Under the pieces are notes generated by a model. That model saw only the letters and a program-made list of their open reading frames with translations. It searched no databases and was not told where the DNA came from. From NCBI RefSeq assembly GCF_022682495.2, contig NC_071387.1, positions 194,038,143 to 194,102,142 on the forward strand: DNA of 64,000 nucleotides, read 5' to 3'. The first letter of the stretch is position 1, and every line of letters begins with the position of its first letter. This stretch comes from Desmodus rotundus. Taxonomy: Eukaryota; Chordata; Mammalia; Chiroptera; Phyllostomidae. A program made the position numbers and the translations under genes. Below are positions 11,945 through 23,612 of this stretch, one piece after another.

Positions 11945-12360
11945 ATAAATGATCGTACATTCCAGGAATAAACCCTGTTTGTCCTGATTCATTTTGATTT
12001 AATTACCTCTGCATAGTTTGAACTTGCAATATTTTATTTGTATTTTGACATGCATTCAAAATAAAATTTATCTACAGTGTTCTTTCTGTTTACTTATGCT
12101 AGCTTTGTAAGACAATTGGATAATTTTTTAAAAGTTTTCTATATTATGAAACATTTTGAATAAAATTGAAACTATCTCTCATGTCAATTTTGTTAAGTTA
12201 TGTTAACTTAAAAGTTTTCATTTGCTTGACTTTTAAAATGCATTTGTCCAAAGCTGTACATCATATTTTATTAGTTTTCTTATCCGTGACTCTATGTTAA
12301 CTACTTTTTTCTCTTTAATCATGGTCAGCAAGATATTTAATATTATAACAGAAAAATATT
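11945..12360 (-). mobile_element. Old L1-like LINE fragment (ORF2, antisense)
   Basis: Plus-strand blocks 'cattccaggaataaaccctg', 'atgctagctttgtaagacaa' and 'tttaaaatgcatttgtccaa' follow the order of an antisense reverse-transcriptase region of an old L1. It may belong to the same insertion as the piece at 10.44 kb, split by later events. Confidence 0.5.
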
Positions 12361-13594
12361 CATTGGTGGGTTATATTTACATCATTATGTTAATTTTATA
12401 TATTTTGATGTAATAATTGATTTATAGTTGAATGAAAAAGAAAAATATTTAAATAAAAATGTCAAGTTCAAGTAAATAACTTTTATCCAATACAAACAAC
12501 AAATAATATAGAAATGAAGTTAAGGAATGTAGGTTATAGTCACAGATATGTGTGGTCTTGACTATTTTATTTAATTCATTTCCATGTAACTTACATAATG
12601 CTTACCATTGTAACTTGGATCTCAGTAGTGCCACTTAAAATGAAAATGTTCTTCTGGGATGTGTGTGTGTGTATGTACATGTGCTCGTATTTTACAAACT
12701 ACTAACTACTCTTAGAAATAAATGATAATATAAAGTGGAGCATTAGGCTTTTTATCTATTATAACTGATTGTTTTGACACATGTGTGTGAAACCCTTCAG
12801 AGGTCTGACACATTTTCCCCTCTTAATAAAAGGTTTTATACCCTTGTATCCAAATCTCATTATCTCTGTCAATATGACCACGGGTACATCCTCAGTGGGA
12901 AAACCTTCCTACGATTTTCCCATTGGATTAACACCTTGCATTTTCTCATTTGATTAAATACTTTAAATTGAATGAAGGACTCCAAGGAGATCTTTTTTGG
13001 GGGAAGAAAAAAAATTTAACCCTCTCCTGAGTAGCATACATACACCTATCTTTGTTAAACTTTGAATTTAATTTCTCACATATAATTCCCTTTGCATGGC
13101 ACTATACTTAACAAAGTTTCCAAACACTTCTTGCAAATTACAGATTTAAAAACTGAGGCATTTTAATTGTTAAAATTCCTCAAATATAGAAAAACATTCA
13201 AATAATTACAAAATATGTATATAATTAGTTAATTAATCTTATCTCTGTGATATTGTAGATACATAGTCTTTTAAAGGATCGTTGATACAAAGCTATTGGT
13301 ACAGAGCTATTGTAATCAATACATATTTATCACTGTCCAAATAAGTCCTAATCTAGGTAATATAAACTCAAAATTGGTCCAATGTTTATATGATGTTACT
13401 AGTAATGTAGGAAACCTTAGTGGGCAATGCTTTGCGAATGCATTTGGAGTTAGACCTAGTTTTGTCATTTACTGCCTCTGAAATGGGAAGAAAGTCAATT
13501 CATTATCTATGGCTGTGGCTGTGGACACCACACTTACAACATGGTCTCCCATCCTTCCCTGACAGTCTGCCCTGATCCACAATCTGCCCTAAAA
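12361..13594. other. Intergenic DNA, mostly unassigned
   Basis: Short TG run near 12660-12672. The stretch 13450-13500 may be the 5' part of the MIR annotated just downstream, separated from it by about 95 bp of unrelated sequence. Confidence 0.4.
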
Positions 13595-13595
13595 T

Positions 13596-13735
13596 GTTCC
13601 CTTAGTTCCTTCATCTATAAAATGAGCATGATTACTATAATATTAACTTTCTAAGAGGCCTGTTGAAAAGAATCCATGCACATGACAAACATGCTGTGCC
13701 TGAGAGTTGTTATTATGCGTTATAAAAGATGGGCA
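13596..13735 (+). mobile_element. MIR SINE, 3' half
   Basis: The segment 'cttagttccttcatctataa' then 'aatgagcatgattactataa' and 'gctgtgcctgagagttgtta' follows the MIR core and tail. MIR is a mammal-wide ancient tRNA-derived SINE, and the divergence fits. Confidence 0.68.
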
Positions 13736-13739
13736 TGAG

Positions 13740-15680
13740 AAGAATGCTTACAGTTCAATTTCAAATGATAGAAAATATTTTTCATCTTTTTCTTTAACAT
13801 ATTTAAAATCCTGAAAGTAGATTTTGCAAGAAAAAAATATATGCTCACTTGTCATTATAAATAGAAAGAAAAACCCCTTATGTTATCTTGGTAATAAACT
13901 TGAGATAGTTCAGTCAATTGGAGATTATTTCAGCTTTGTAAGGACTTACTCTGGTATAAATCCATTCTTATTGCTCTATAGCTATCTGGATATGAGGTAC
14001 TTGTTAAAATCAGATATTCTATCAAGATAGATAGCTTTTAAGTTTTGTCTTGTTATTTTTCAAGAATATACTTAGATGTTTTGTATATTATTGGGGTTCC
14101 AATTCAGAATTCATTCACACATTTTGGCAAAACTGTGCCTTGTGTTGATAAAAGTTATTTTTGTTAGCTGGAGACATCAATCTCTCTCACCTGCAAAGGT
14201 GATCCTGTCATCCCAGAGAGAATAGGTAAGGTTTCTTGACTTCCAAAATAGATGTCAACATTGTAAAAATCAACACAAGGCCAGTGCTGTCAAACTCTTG
14301 TCCATGCTTAAACTTGAATTGACTGTCAATATAGTTCTTTAAAAAAAGGAAAAATGGTTCATAAGAAAGACAGTTTAACAGATGTGCTGTATGTGTATTC
14401 TGTCATGTTTTCTGATTGCTATCAATGTAGATAAAAATTGTGTAAACCCAATGAGTAAAACAAAAGAAATAAGCTGAATTTCAGTTCAAAATGGTTGTAT
14501 TCAAAACACTTACGTTTTCTATGAAATCATCATTAACTTATAAACCATAATGTTGCTGAATATTTTTGTAAGAACTCACGAAGTGAGTTTCTCTTAAAAT
14601 GCAATGTATTTTTCTTTCCAGAGAAATCAGTGTGTTCTTAAGTGTTTATAGAACCTCACTTTTTGACAGGTTGGGTAGTTCAAAGATCATGATTAATCAC
14701 AATTAAAAAATATTAGCTTTGATGGTTTCAAAGTTTGATCTTTTAACAATTCAATTTTTTGCTGCTCATAAACTTACATGCTGCCATAGATTTCTTGAAA
14801 AAAAATGTGGAGCTTAAAAACAGGTAAATGGGAGTTTAACATGATCTGATGACTTTGTACTGTCATAATTTTATATTGGATTAATGTTTGCAATATTGGA
14901 TATGGTATATCACTAATTACCATGTGAAAAAATGTAATTTATAAGTTCATAATCTATTGCAAAAATAAAATACCAGACATGAAGCTAACAAAAAATGTTA
15001 AAGAACAATAGACCTGAGGTATTGCAGACAAACAGGATTATTCGATGACTTTATCCATTAATTTTAAAACTTTAATGTGAATATTTCTTTGTAAGTCAAT
15101 AATAGGCATAACTCTAAAGAACTCAAGTTTTTGCTTATTAAATAAATATATTATTATTATTAAATAAGGTATTATGTTGTTACTTAAAGTCATCATATCT
15201 TACAGCTTAAGACTTTTTATTTGAAGTTGTATGGATTATTTTTTGTTAATATAAGCAGAAATATAAATACTATTCTTTTCTTAGCTGCAAGAGTACCGGG
15301 AGATTTCTTTCCATAAATATTCTTATGGATAAATACTTCTCTCTTTCTCCTCAGAAATCTCTTTGTATTTATTTTGATCTTTCATATTATATTAGATATT
15401 GATATTATTTTATGTGTTTCTGATTTCAAATAATTAGTACAATACTTTTTAAGACATATATACTCTACATACCAAACTTGGAGAAGACTTTTTTGTCTAT
15501 CAAGTTTTATTTTTATTTTCTATGCATTTCTGCACCCAGTGATTGCCTTTAAGCTTCCATTTGTTCTACAGTCTCCACTAAAATGGACAGTGACCTATTA
15601 TTTGTTAAAACAAGTTGAAAAATTTTAATCTAAAAGTGTAGCAACATATAAATATTTGCCATTCAATAAAATAAAGAATA
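13740..15680. other. AT-rich intergenic DNA without recognised features
   Basis: No gene or firmly assignable repeat. The 68-codon frame at 13824-14030 is a chance frame. Confidence 0.5.
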
Positions 15681-15681
15681 T

Positions 15682-15875
15682 GCCCCTGGCTGGTGTAGCT
15701 CGGTGGATTGACAGCCAACCTGTGAACCAAAGGGTCACTGGTTCAATTTCCAGGCAGGGCACATGCTTGGGTTGCAGCCCAGGTCCCCAGTAGGGGGCAC
15801 TCGAAAAGCAACCATACATTGATGTTTCCCTCTATTCCTCCCTTCCTCTCTCTAAAAATAAATAAAAACGTATTT
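15682..15875 (+). mobile_element. VES SINE (bat tRNA-derived)
   Basis: Begins 'cccctggctggtgtagctcg', then a degenerate A box, a B-box-like 'ggttcaatttc' at 15740-15750, the conserved VES middle 'cagggcacatgcttgggttg' and 'aggtccccagtagggggca', and a CT-rich then A-rich tail with AATAAA-like motifs. VES SINEs are Pol III-transcribed, L1-mobilised elements of bats. This copy is complete at the 5' end and moderately diverged. Confidence 0.95.
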
Positions 15876-16427
15876 TAAGATATGAAATAGAGAATACACT
15901 AAGAGTCATCATAGTGAATGTTTGCATTTTTTAGTGTGAATGGTTATACATGCACAGTAGTATATGAGTTCTGGGTGTCAGTGCACATGGTGTGAGTATG
16001 TATGTGTGTTTGTGTAGTAGTGAAAAAGTAAGAAGGAGCATTGAACACAATTTTTTGTAACTCTTGACAGTTTTTTTAAATATTCAAGTAAATATGTACA
16101 TAGGAAGCAATGCATTTGAACTATATTTTGAGATTTAACCTCATGTATATAGTAGTTAAAAACATATATGCCTGAGATAAGTCAGGGAAAGTTTAAAGAG
16201 TGAGAAAAGATAATCTTTGAAGAACCTAGAAACTTGAGATTCTAGCAAGAAACACGTATATGCAAAGCATACTGGGAAGCAGCCATCCAATAAAAAAATC
16301 AGAAGATAGTTTTGCCTTGGAAATAATTGGAAAACACAGCTTTAAGAAAGAAGTGACATCCCAGTGCAATCTTTACCACAACTCTTGTTTCTACCTCTGG
16401 AATGCCCCTCCTTTTCATCCATCCTCT
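15876..16427. other. Intergenic DNA without recognised features
   Basis: Nothing assignable except a short gtatgtgtg-type run near 15990-16010. Confidence 0.5.
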
Positions 16428-17347
16428 TTAGCCACTTTTGAAATTTTATTTATTTTTTATTTTTCTATTACAGTTGACATTTGATATTATTTTATATTAG
16501 TTTCAGGTATATATCACAGTGGTTACATAGACGTGTAATTTACAAATTGATCACCTCAATAGGTCTAATACCAACCAGTACTAGAAATATTATTGACTAT
16601 ATTCTCTAGGTTTTACTATCACTGGAACTATGTTGTGACTAGCATTTTGTACTTCTCAGTCTTTTCACTTTTTCAACCTATATCTCCAAGCCCCAAGCAT
16701 CAGTATTTTCTCTGTATCTAGGAGTCTGTTTCTGTTTTGTTTGTCCACTTATTTTGTTCTTTGGATTCCACATATAACATAAATCATATGGTATTTGTCT
16801 TTCTCTGTCTGAATTATTGCACTTAGCATAATACCCTCCAGGTCCATCCATGTTATTACAAATGGCCGACCTTATCAAAGAGGACCTACAGATGGTCAAT
16901 GGACATATGAAAAGACATCCAAAGTCACCAGTCATTAGAGTAATGTAAATTAAAACCATAATGAGATATCACCTTACACCTGTCAGAATATCTATCGCCA
17001 ATAAATCAACAATGAATGTTAGCACAGATGTGAAGAGAAGGAAACCCTTGTGCACTGTGGTGGAATTGCAAACTGGTGCAGCCACCATGAAAACCAGTAT
17101 AGAAGGCCTTCAAAAAATTAAAAGCAAAACTACTTTATGACCCAGTGATTCTCCTTCTGGGTATTTCTCCAAAGAAATCCAAACATCAATTAGAAAAGAT
17201 ATATGCACGCTACATTCACTGCGGTGTTACAATAGTGAAGATATGGAAACAACCTATCAGTAAATGATTGAATAGAAAAGATGTGGCACATATATACAAA
17301 GGAATATCACTCAGCCATAAAAAAGGAATGAAATATCCTTAGCCACT
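16428..17347 (-). mobile_element. L1 insertion with 5' inversion (twin priming)
   Basis: Two L1 pieces lie head to head. From 16441 to about 16868 is antisense L1: a T-rich start, the 3' UTR, then the end of ORF2. From about 16876 to 17338 is sense ORF2 ('agaggacctacagatggtca' to 'cactcagccataaaaaagga'), the part lying just upstream of the first piece in an intact L1. The 9-bp direct repeat TTAGCCACT flanks the whole at 16428-16436 and 17339-17347. This is the expected product of twin priming in one insertion. ORF2 carries many disruptions. Confidence 0.85.
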
Positions 17348-17845
17348 GCTAATGAAAATATTGAAGCGTATGTTCCGCTTAGTAATTCTGCAATCTGAAT
17401 AGAGAAGTTTGGGCCTATAAGTAAAACATTTGGGCATTATTATTTCTTTTATTCCACTTGACTCGCTCTGTTGAAAAGACAGCTCTTTCAAAATTTTGTG
17501 AAATTTTTTGCAATTATTTCAAACCAATACCTTGTAATAAATTCATATGTATAATTCTGCCTGAAATAGCTGTCATTACAGATAATTATGATTATTTGAC
17601 AAACATCAGCCTTCTGTGGGACTGCGTCTGTGAGAACATTCAACATGGACTTCAGATGATTTTTCCTATTTTTTCACTTCTGACAAACTGTGTTCTAACT
17701 AATCTACACCATGAACAATTCTCTAAACACTATATATTGAGGTTTATGGCTGGCATTCTTCCATAAATTTTCCTATTGTCTCAACTGATTTTACCTGCAT
17801 CTCAATTCCTTGTTTAACTTTACTTTTTCTAAGGACTTCATTCAC
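17348..17845. other. Intergenic DNA without recognised features
   Basis: A 102-codon frame at 17458-17766 crosses this stretch. Its translation is rich in C, N and I, shows no known domain and has no coding context, so I treat it as chance. Confidence 0.45.
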
Positions 17846-17849
17846 ACTT

Positions 17850-18650
17850 TGTCAGCATTGGCAAACTCCCTCCATTGTGCACTGCTTGTGGGAATGTAAA
17901 TTGGTTCAGTCACTATAGAAAGGTATGGGGATTTCTCAAAAAAATAAAAATATAACTACCATATGATCCTCCAATGACACTGTATGGTATACTTACAAAG
18001 AAACTGAAATCAGACTCTCTAAGGGATATTTGTACTCACAGGTTTGTTGCAACCTTTTTCACAACAGCTAAGATACGAACACAATCTAAGTGGCCATTAA
18101 TAAATGAATGGATAAAGGAGTGAATATATATAAAATGAGTTATTAGTAAGCCATGAGAAAGAAGAAATCCCTACATTCATGACAACATGCATAGACCTTG
18201 AGGTCATGCAAAGTGAGATCAGTCAGACAGAGGAAGACAAATGCTGCATGATCTCACTTAAAAGTGTAACGCAAAAAAAGCTGAACTTGTAAAAACAGAA
18301 CAGAATGGTGATTACCAGGGACTGAGACATGGGGAGGGGGTTTAAAAGATATTGTTTAAGGGTAAAGCTTGCAAATGATAGATAAATTCTAGAGATTTAA
18401 CACACAGCACAGTAAATCTGGTTTGGAATACTATGTTACAATCTTTAAAGTTTTAAGAGACAAGGTCTTAATTGTTCTCACCACACACACGCACACACAC
18501 ACACACACACAAAGTTATGTGTTGTGATAGAGGTATTAGCTAACACTATCATAGCAATCATATAGCAATATGCAAATGTATCAAATTTACACATTATCTA
18601 AACTTCCAAAATGTTACATGCCAATATGACCTCAATAATCATAAAAAGTT
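17850..18650 (+). mobile_element. Old L1 fragment (ORF2 tail plus 3' UTR)
   Basis: Sense-strand L1 blocks in order: 'cattgtgcactgcttgtggg', 'taagtggccattaataaatg', 'gcatgatctcacttaaaagt', 'atggtgattaccagggactg', a CA microsatellite (18483-18511) and the tail 'aatatgacctcaataatcat'. The CA run inside the 3' UTR and the divergence point to an older L1MA/L1MB-type element, not the young bat L1 at 28-30 kb. ORF2 is broken by many stops. Confidence 0.85.
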
Positions 18651-18699
18651 TGGAACAGTCACTTTGAAAACATTTTGTTAATAGCAGTGTAGTACATAG

Positions 18700-19265
18700 C
18701 TTCTGAAATACACCCTTATGAACTCAACCCTTGATATTTATCTTCTTTTCGTGTTTGTGGACTAACTCAGTCACTTGCTTCTAACATGTGGAATACAGCA
18801 AAAGTGTGAGGATGTCACTTCTGGGAAATATTACAAAAGGTAGGGTATTCCCTCACTCAATCTGATAAAGTCCCCTGCCATGTTGTGAACTTCCCAGTGG
18901 AGAGGATTGAACTTGACTTTCCATCAGCTGCCAGTCAGGAATCCGGCCCTTAGTTCCACATATGAGGTACCCTGCCAACAACTACCTAAGTGAGCTAGAA
19001 AGCAGACCCACAAGTCAGTTGTACCTTAAGATGATGACCATCCTGTGAGAGACATAGAGGCATCTGAGGACCCAGCTCCTCAGCCCAAATTCCACAACCA
19101 CAGAAACTGTGAAAATGGGGAAAGGGGAAATAATTGGAACAACTATAACAACACAAACAATATAGTATTAAAAAAACTGTGAAAATATATTTATTGCTTC
19201 AAGTAGGTACATATTTAGGAAAATCTTTAACATAGCAACTGATAACTAATACAGCTAGTATATGT
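18700..19265 (+). mobile_element. Ancient LTR-like repeat (MaLR/MLT1-like) with a small nested insertion
   Basis: The block 'gatgaccatcctgtgagaga', then 'cccagctcctcagcccaaat', 'ccacagaaactgtgaaaat' and a terminal 'aactgataactaatacag' follow the layout of the 3' half of old MaLR-type LTRs. The stretch between the two copies of AAACTGTGAAAAT (19104-19116 and 19174-19186) is a later insertion. Confidence 0.5.
19117..19173 (+). mobile_element. 57-bp retrotransposed fragment with 13-bp target-site duplication
   Basis: The direct repeat AAACTGTGAAAAT occurs at 19104-19116 and 19174-19186. Between them lies a 57-bp segment, G-rich first, then AC-rich, ending in an A run. That is the composition of the extreme 3' end of an L1. 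The duplication interrupts a phrase of the host LTR-like repeat, which reads on correctly after the second copy. Confidence 0.7.
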
Positions 19266-20915
19266 AAATGATCTCATGTCATAAATCTCAACATATCCAG
19301 TTCTAGATATAGTCTGTAAAGAAGACAGTATGAAGGGTAAATGGTTGTGGAAAAAAATACAATAAAATGTTTAAAAAAATAAGATGGCTCATGTCAAGTA
19401 GAAAATGGATTAAATAAATGGATTATTTGTAAAATACATTTTAAAAATATTTATAAACATGGATCAACCTGGAACACAAAACTATGAATAAACCCAATAA
19501 ATTAGAAACATTAATTTAAAGATAATTTTATAACTATATATTAAAATAGAAAACTATTATATACTGCATGTAATTATACTCATATATACTAAAATGTTAT
19601 AATATCAATCCATAATGTAAAGACTAAAATCAGAAAAGTGCTTCTTCATGGAAAAGTCAAACAAAAATACACACCATGTCATTTATAATATTTCCTGTTT
19701 TTCAAATAATAGGTCAGAACCAAATATGGCAAAATGTTATGAGTCTTTTTTATATTTTGGTAAGGTAAGTACAGATTTTTACACCATATTCTATTTTTCT
19801 TGTTTAAAATATCTCATATGTTTTGAAAAGTCATATTTAATAAGGAGAAATTGAAAAATTATAAATATGATACATTAACATAAAATTGATAAGTGGTCCG
19901 TTCATATAAAAATAATGAAGATGAAAATACCTGAATTTGGTTTAGACAAGTTAAAAGAACACCAAATTAGATATAGACCTTGTTTATTGTAGTAATCGGA
20001 TGAGAACAAGATCAGCAACCATAATACAACAAATAATTTCCGAGACATTAAGCAAATAAATCATTTGTATAGAGTAATGTAAACAAATCATTTATACATC
20101 TATTTCACACAACACATCCTTAAACTATGCCTCAGAGACATCTAGTAAATAGTATAAAACATAGCAACTCCATCATAGTTTGTTATTGTGGGGAAAAACA
20201 CTTAAAAATGACATACAATCCACTAAAATGGAAAATACATTATTCAACCATGTAAATCTGACATCTAGAAATATTAATACTATTATGCTAATTAGAGAAC
20301 AACATAATTACTCAATTTTAGTCTCTTGATAGGCAGTAAATTATATCAAAGGCACTCCAACAGATATTTTTAATTCAGTGTGTTTTGTCATATAAATAAA
20401 CTTTCCAGGTTATATATTTCTTTAACTACTGTGTTTTTATACTATAAATTACTAAATGAGAATGTACCCCTTTATTTCAAAATTCGTCATTTGCATTGTA
20501 TATATTTTGTTACTTTTACCAAAGCATGGATGATAATTAAAATGTCCATCTTGTATATGTTTTGTTTTCATCATGATTTGCTTAATAAACAGGACCAGTA
20601 AACCTGACTCCCAGACATTATTTGTGGCTGTTTACAAATAAGATGTGATCTGTGCACAGCAGAGGGGATGATGAGTGGTTACAAGACTATCGTAATTCCC
20701 AGATCCTTTGTAAGTCACTAGCTGAATTCTGAACATTTACTTCCGTACTTTTTATTGAACTTATAAAACTGTTAAAATAAAATTAACTCTGTGGGAACTA
20801 CTACACCACTTTTGTGAATCATTTAAATGTTTTGTGTTCAAATATAATTTTAGAAATATCTTTAGAATGAAAACATAAACATAATACTAGGAAACAAAAA
20901 TCAGTTGGGGATCAG
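19266..20915. other. AT-rich intergenic DNA without recognised features
   Basis: No gene or clear repeat was found. Confidence 0.5.
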
Positions 20916-20919
20916 AATG

Positions 20920-21265
20920 GACAGGAAGAACTGAGAAGACTTGTGCAGACTGCAGACTGGCCTGATTTCTTCACCACTTCCTCTATTCATACATTTTCCA
21001 TTGTAAGTTTTCAAAGCTCTGCCGTTGTGGGTTAGTTTAATTCTCTGCCCCTGAGGTCAGTGTGTGAGTCACTTAAGGTCAATGTCATCTGAATCCAGCA
21101 GTGTCTTGTAAAGCTTTTGCAAGATTGGATTCACTAGTTCTTGACTCTCTAGAGCATATAAGCCATGGCAAGCCATGGGCAAATTAACTAATAATAAATT
21201 GTGGTTGATTTTAAGTCACAAGATTTTGGAGTGGTTTATTACACAGTGATAATTAAGTGATGTAG
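20920..21265 (+). mobile_element. Ancient LTR-like repeat, 3' part
   Basis: The tail 'taataaattgtggttgattt', 'aagtcacaagattttggagt' and 'ggtttattacacagtgataa' resembles the ends of old MaLR-type LTRs, where a poly(A) signal is followed by a 'ttttaagccac' block. The upstream limit is uncertain. Confidence 0.42.
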
Positions 21266-21594
21266 GACAGATATTCTACTTAGCCATCTACGAAATTAAA
21301 TTTATATAACTTCTAAGTGTGCTGCCAAAGAGATTTATAATAAGTAATTGACCTTAATTTTTTCTCACTTCAGATGATAATATTTTGTTCTAAATAGAAG
21401 ATATGAATAGATACAATTATGTTAATGTATACAGCAGCTCTCACAATTTATATTATGATACACATTTTTTTAAATCTCATGATGAATATTAAATGTAGGT
21501 CATTATAAGCCAAAAATGTGCAAAGTAGAGGACATGATTAAGAAACATATTGCACTTCTATTCCACTATTATTAACTTTTGCTCTATCCTCAAG

Positions 21595-22075
21595 TTATTA
21601 TTTTAATAGACCACCCAAAACATGGTGGCATAAAACCACTGTTTATAAAGCTCACTGGTTCTTTGGTTCAGGAATTTGGACAGGGAAAGGGTATATTTGT
21701 ATATCCATTACAATAGGGACTTGAAGACTGGGGAATAAAATCATGGGCAGTTATCTTTAATCACATATGTGCATTTCAGTTGGGACCTCAGATGGGATTT
21801 TCAGAGGACCTGCAGGTCATTTCTCCAAATGCTCTGGACTTGCTAATAGCACAAGGGTAGCAGGATAACGAGACTTGTTTCAAGGAGGTACAAAGCCCCA
21901 GGAGCTAGTAGTGTTCCTATGTGCAAAGTGAAATCTTTACTGTGCACCTGGTGGCAAATCCACAGTTGTCATTTCTACTCGTCTCACATCTCCCAAGAGT
22001 TTTGAGGACATGACCCTGACACCACCTTCTAAAGGTAGGTGGTAATATCACACTGTATAATAGCGTGGAGGATGG
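21595..22075 (-). mobile_element. Ancient MLT1-like LTR, antisense
   Basis: On the plus strand it begins 'ccacccaaaacatggtggca', then 'ggttcaggaatttggacag' and 'cagttgggacctcagatggg', and ends near 'gaccctgacaccaccttct'. This is the antisense layout of an old MaLR (MLT1-type) LTR. No target-site duplication was identified. Confidence 0.55.
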
Positions 22076-22129
22076 GTGATATAGCTATGACTAAAATTGA
22101 AAAATACCACTTGCAACAAACACGTACTC

Positions 22130-22335
22130 TTCCTGCTTAATTTCATCCTCATCTCTTTTAACTAAGATTGAATATATTTGACCTTCTTACTTATTGTACA
22201 TCTTCCCATTAGAATGTAATTTTTCTGTTTGTTTTGTTTTGTTGCTTTCCACAACACAAGAAAGAGCACATGGAACAAGTAATTGCTTAATAAATAAATA
22301 ATATTAATAATTTATCAATGAATGAATAATTGAAT
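22130..22335 (+). mobile_element. L2-like 3' end
   Basis: 'cttcccattagaatgtaatt' followed by 'gcacatggaacaagtaattg' and 'cttaataaataaataat' matches the layout of the L2 3' terminal region. Confidence 0.5.
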
Positions 22336-22340
22336 GGCTA

Positions 22341-23490
22341 TATTAAATTATTTTGAAAATTAGGGAGAAAATATAAAATAAGCTTAGTATGAATACATGA
22401 TGGATTTAGACACCTAACAAAAATTGATATAATATGATTTAAGACTACACATTTTCCTACATGTTCATCTTGTATATTTTAGAGGTTGATGATTTCCATA
22501 TATTAACAAAAAAATAATTCCTTGACCTCTCCTATTTGTAACATTATTATACCATTATTTTCTAAGAAGATGACAATATCAACATATAGTGAGAGATTTG
22601 CAATGTTTACTTCTTTTTTAAATCAATTAAATTATAAATTAAAGCTCTGAGATAAGTTCACTTATTCATTTGCTATTAGAAGCTACATTGTTGCCAGGAA
22701 ATTCTAGACTGCTGAGATATCTCTTTTATGGGCGAATTAGATGCATAAATGAGCATAATGAGCTTGCAAATTTTATATAAGGTTGAAGGAAATAATTAGT
22801 TTTTTGTTAAGTATATGTGAAGAGGTTAATGACATTGGAAATCTTATCACTAACTACATATGCTGGAACTAATGATAGTGACAAGAATTTGCCAAATTTT
22901 AGAAGTGAAAAAGTAGAGAAATAGGAAGGGTAGCAGATATAAAAATTAAATGGTCATGAGCTTCAAGCTGGTGTTGACTATTCAAATAAGGAAAGGGAAA
23001 GTACCTGAATTTTTATTAAAGTAAGGAAAAAAAGGAATAGTTAGAATAAAGGTTTTAGTTTGGGGTGATGATAAAATAGAAGCAGTAAATGTAGGTGGTT
23101 AAAGTAGAATAAAATTTTAATACATAAAATAGAGTATGCATAAAATGAGGATTATATATAGGTCTGTTACTATACAAAATCCCTTGCATTCATTCCAAAA
23201 GTAGAATATATTTTATAAGTTAATTCATTCATCACATGATGACCGTTGTTGATATAGTGCTCTGACGAATATAGTATGAAATTTTTGTCTATGAATCATT
23301 TCCCTTCACTTAAACTAGGTTGTTACATCATTTCAATTCTAAAATGTAGAGACAGTAACTATGTTTTCCTAATCTAATCCATTTTCTCCATTTTGCCTTC
23401 AGCAGCGAGAACGTATGAATTGTGCCTTATTTTCAGTTGACTACTCTGCCCATTTTTATTGGATCAGAATGTATAGAGAGAAGTAGTATT
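22341..23490. other. AT-rich intergenic DNA without recognised features
   Basis: No gene or clear repeat was found. Confidence 0.5.
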
Positions 23491-23605
23491 ATTCTTTCTC
23501 TCTCTTTCTTTCCCTCACCCTCCTCCTGTCTCTGTCTCTCTCTGCCTTTTATCTGTCTTTCTGTTCTCTCTTCCTTTCTTTCTCTTCCTTCTCTCCTTCT
23601 CTCTC
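23491..23605. repeat. CT-rich microsatellite
   Basis: Imperfect tctctctt/ttcc units over about 115 bp. The short frames on both strands here (23422-23625 plus, 23515-23700 minus) come from this composition. Confidence 0.9.
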
Positions 23606-23612
23606 ATATTTA

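Noticed and set aside
15682..15875. tRNA gene suggested by A- and B-box-like sequences in the VES copies
   Set aside because: No cloverleaf; the boxes belong to the tRNA-derived head of the SINE, and the tail is SINE-type.
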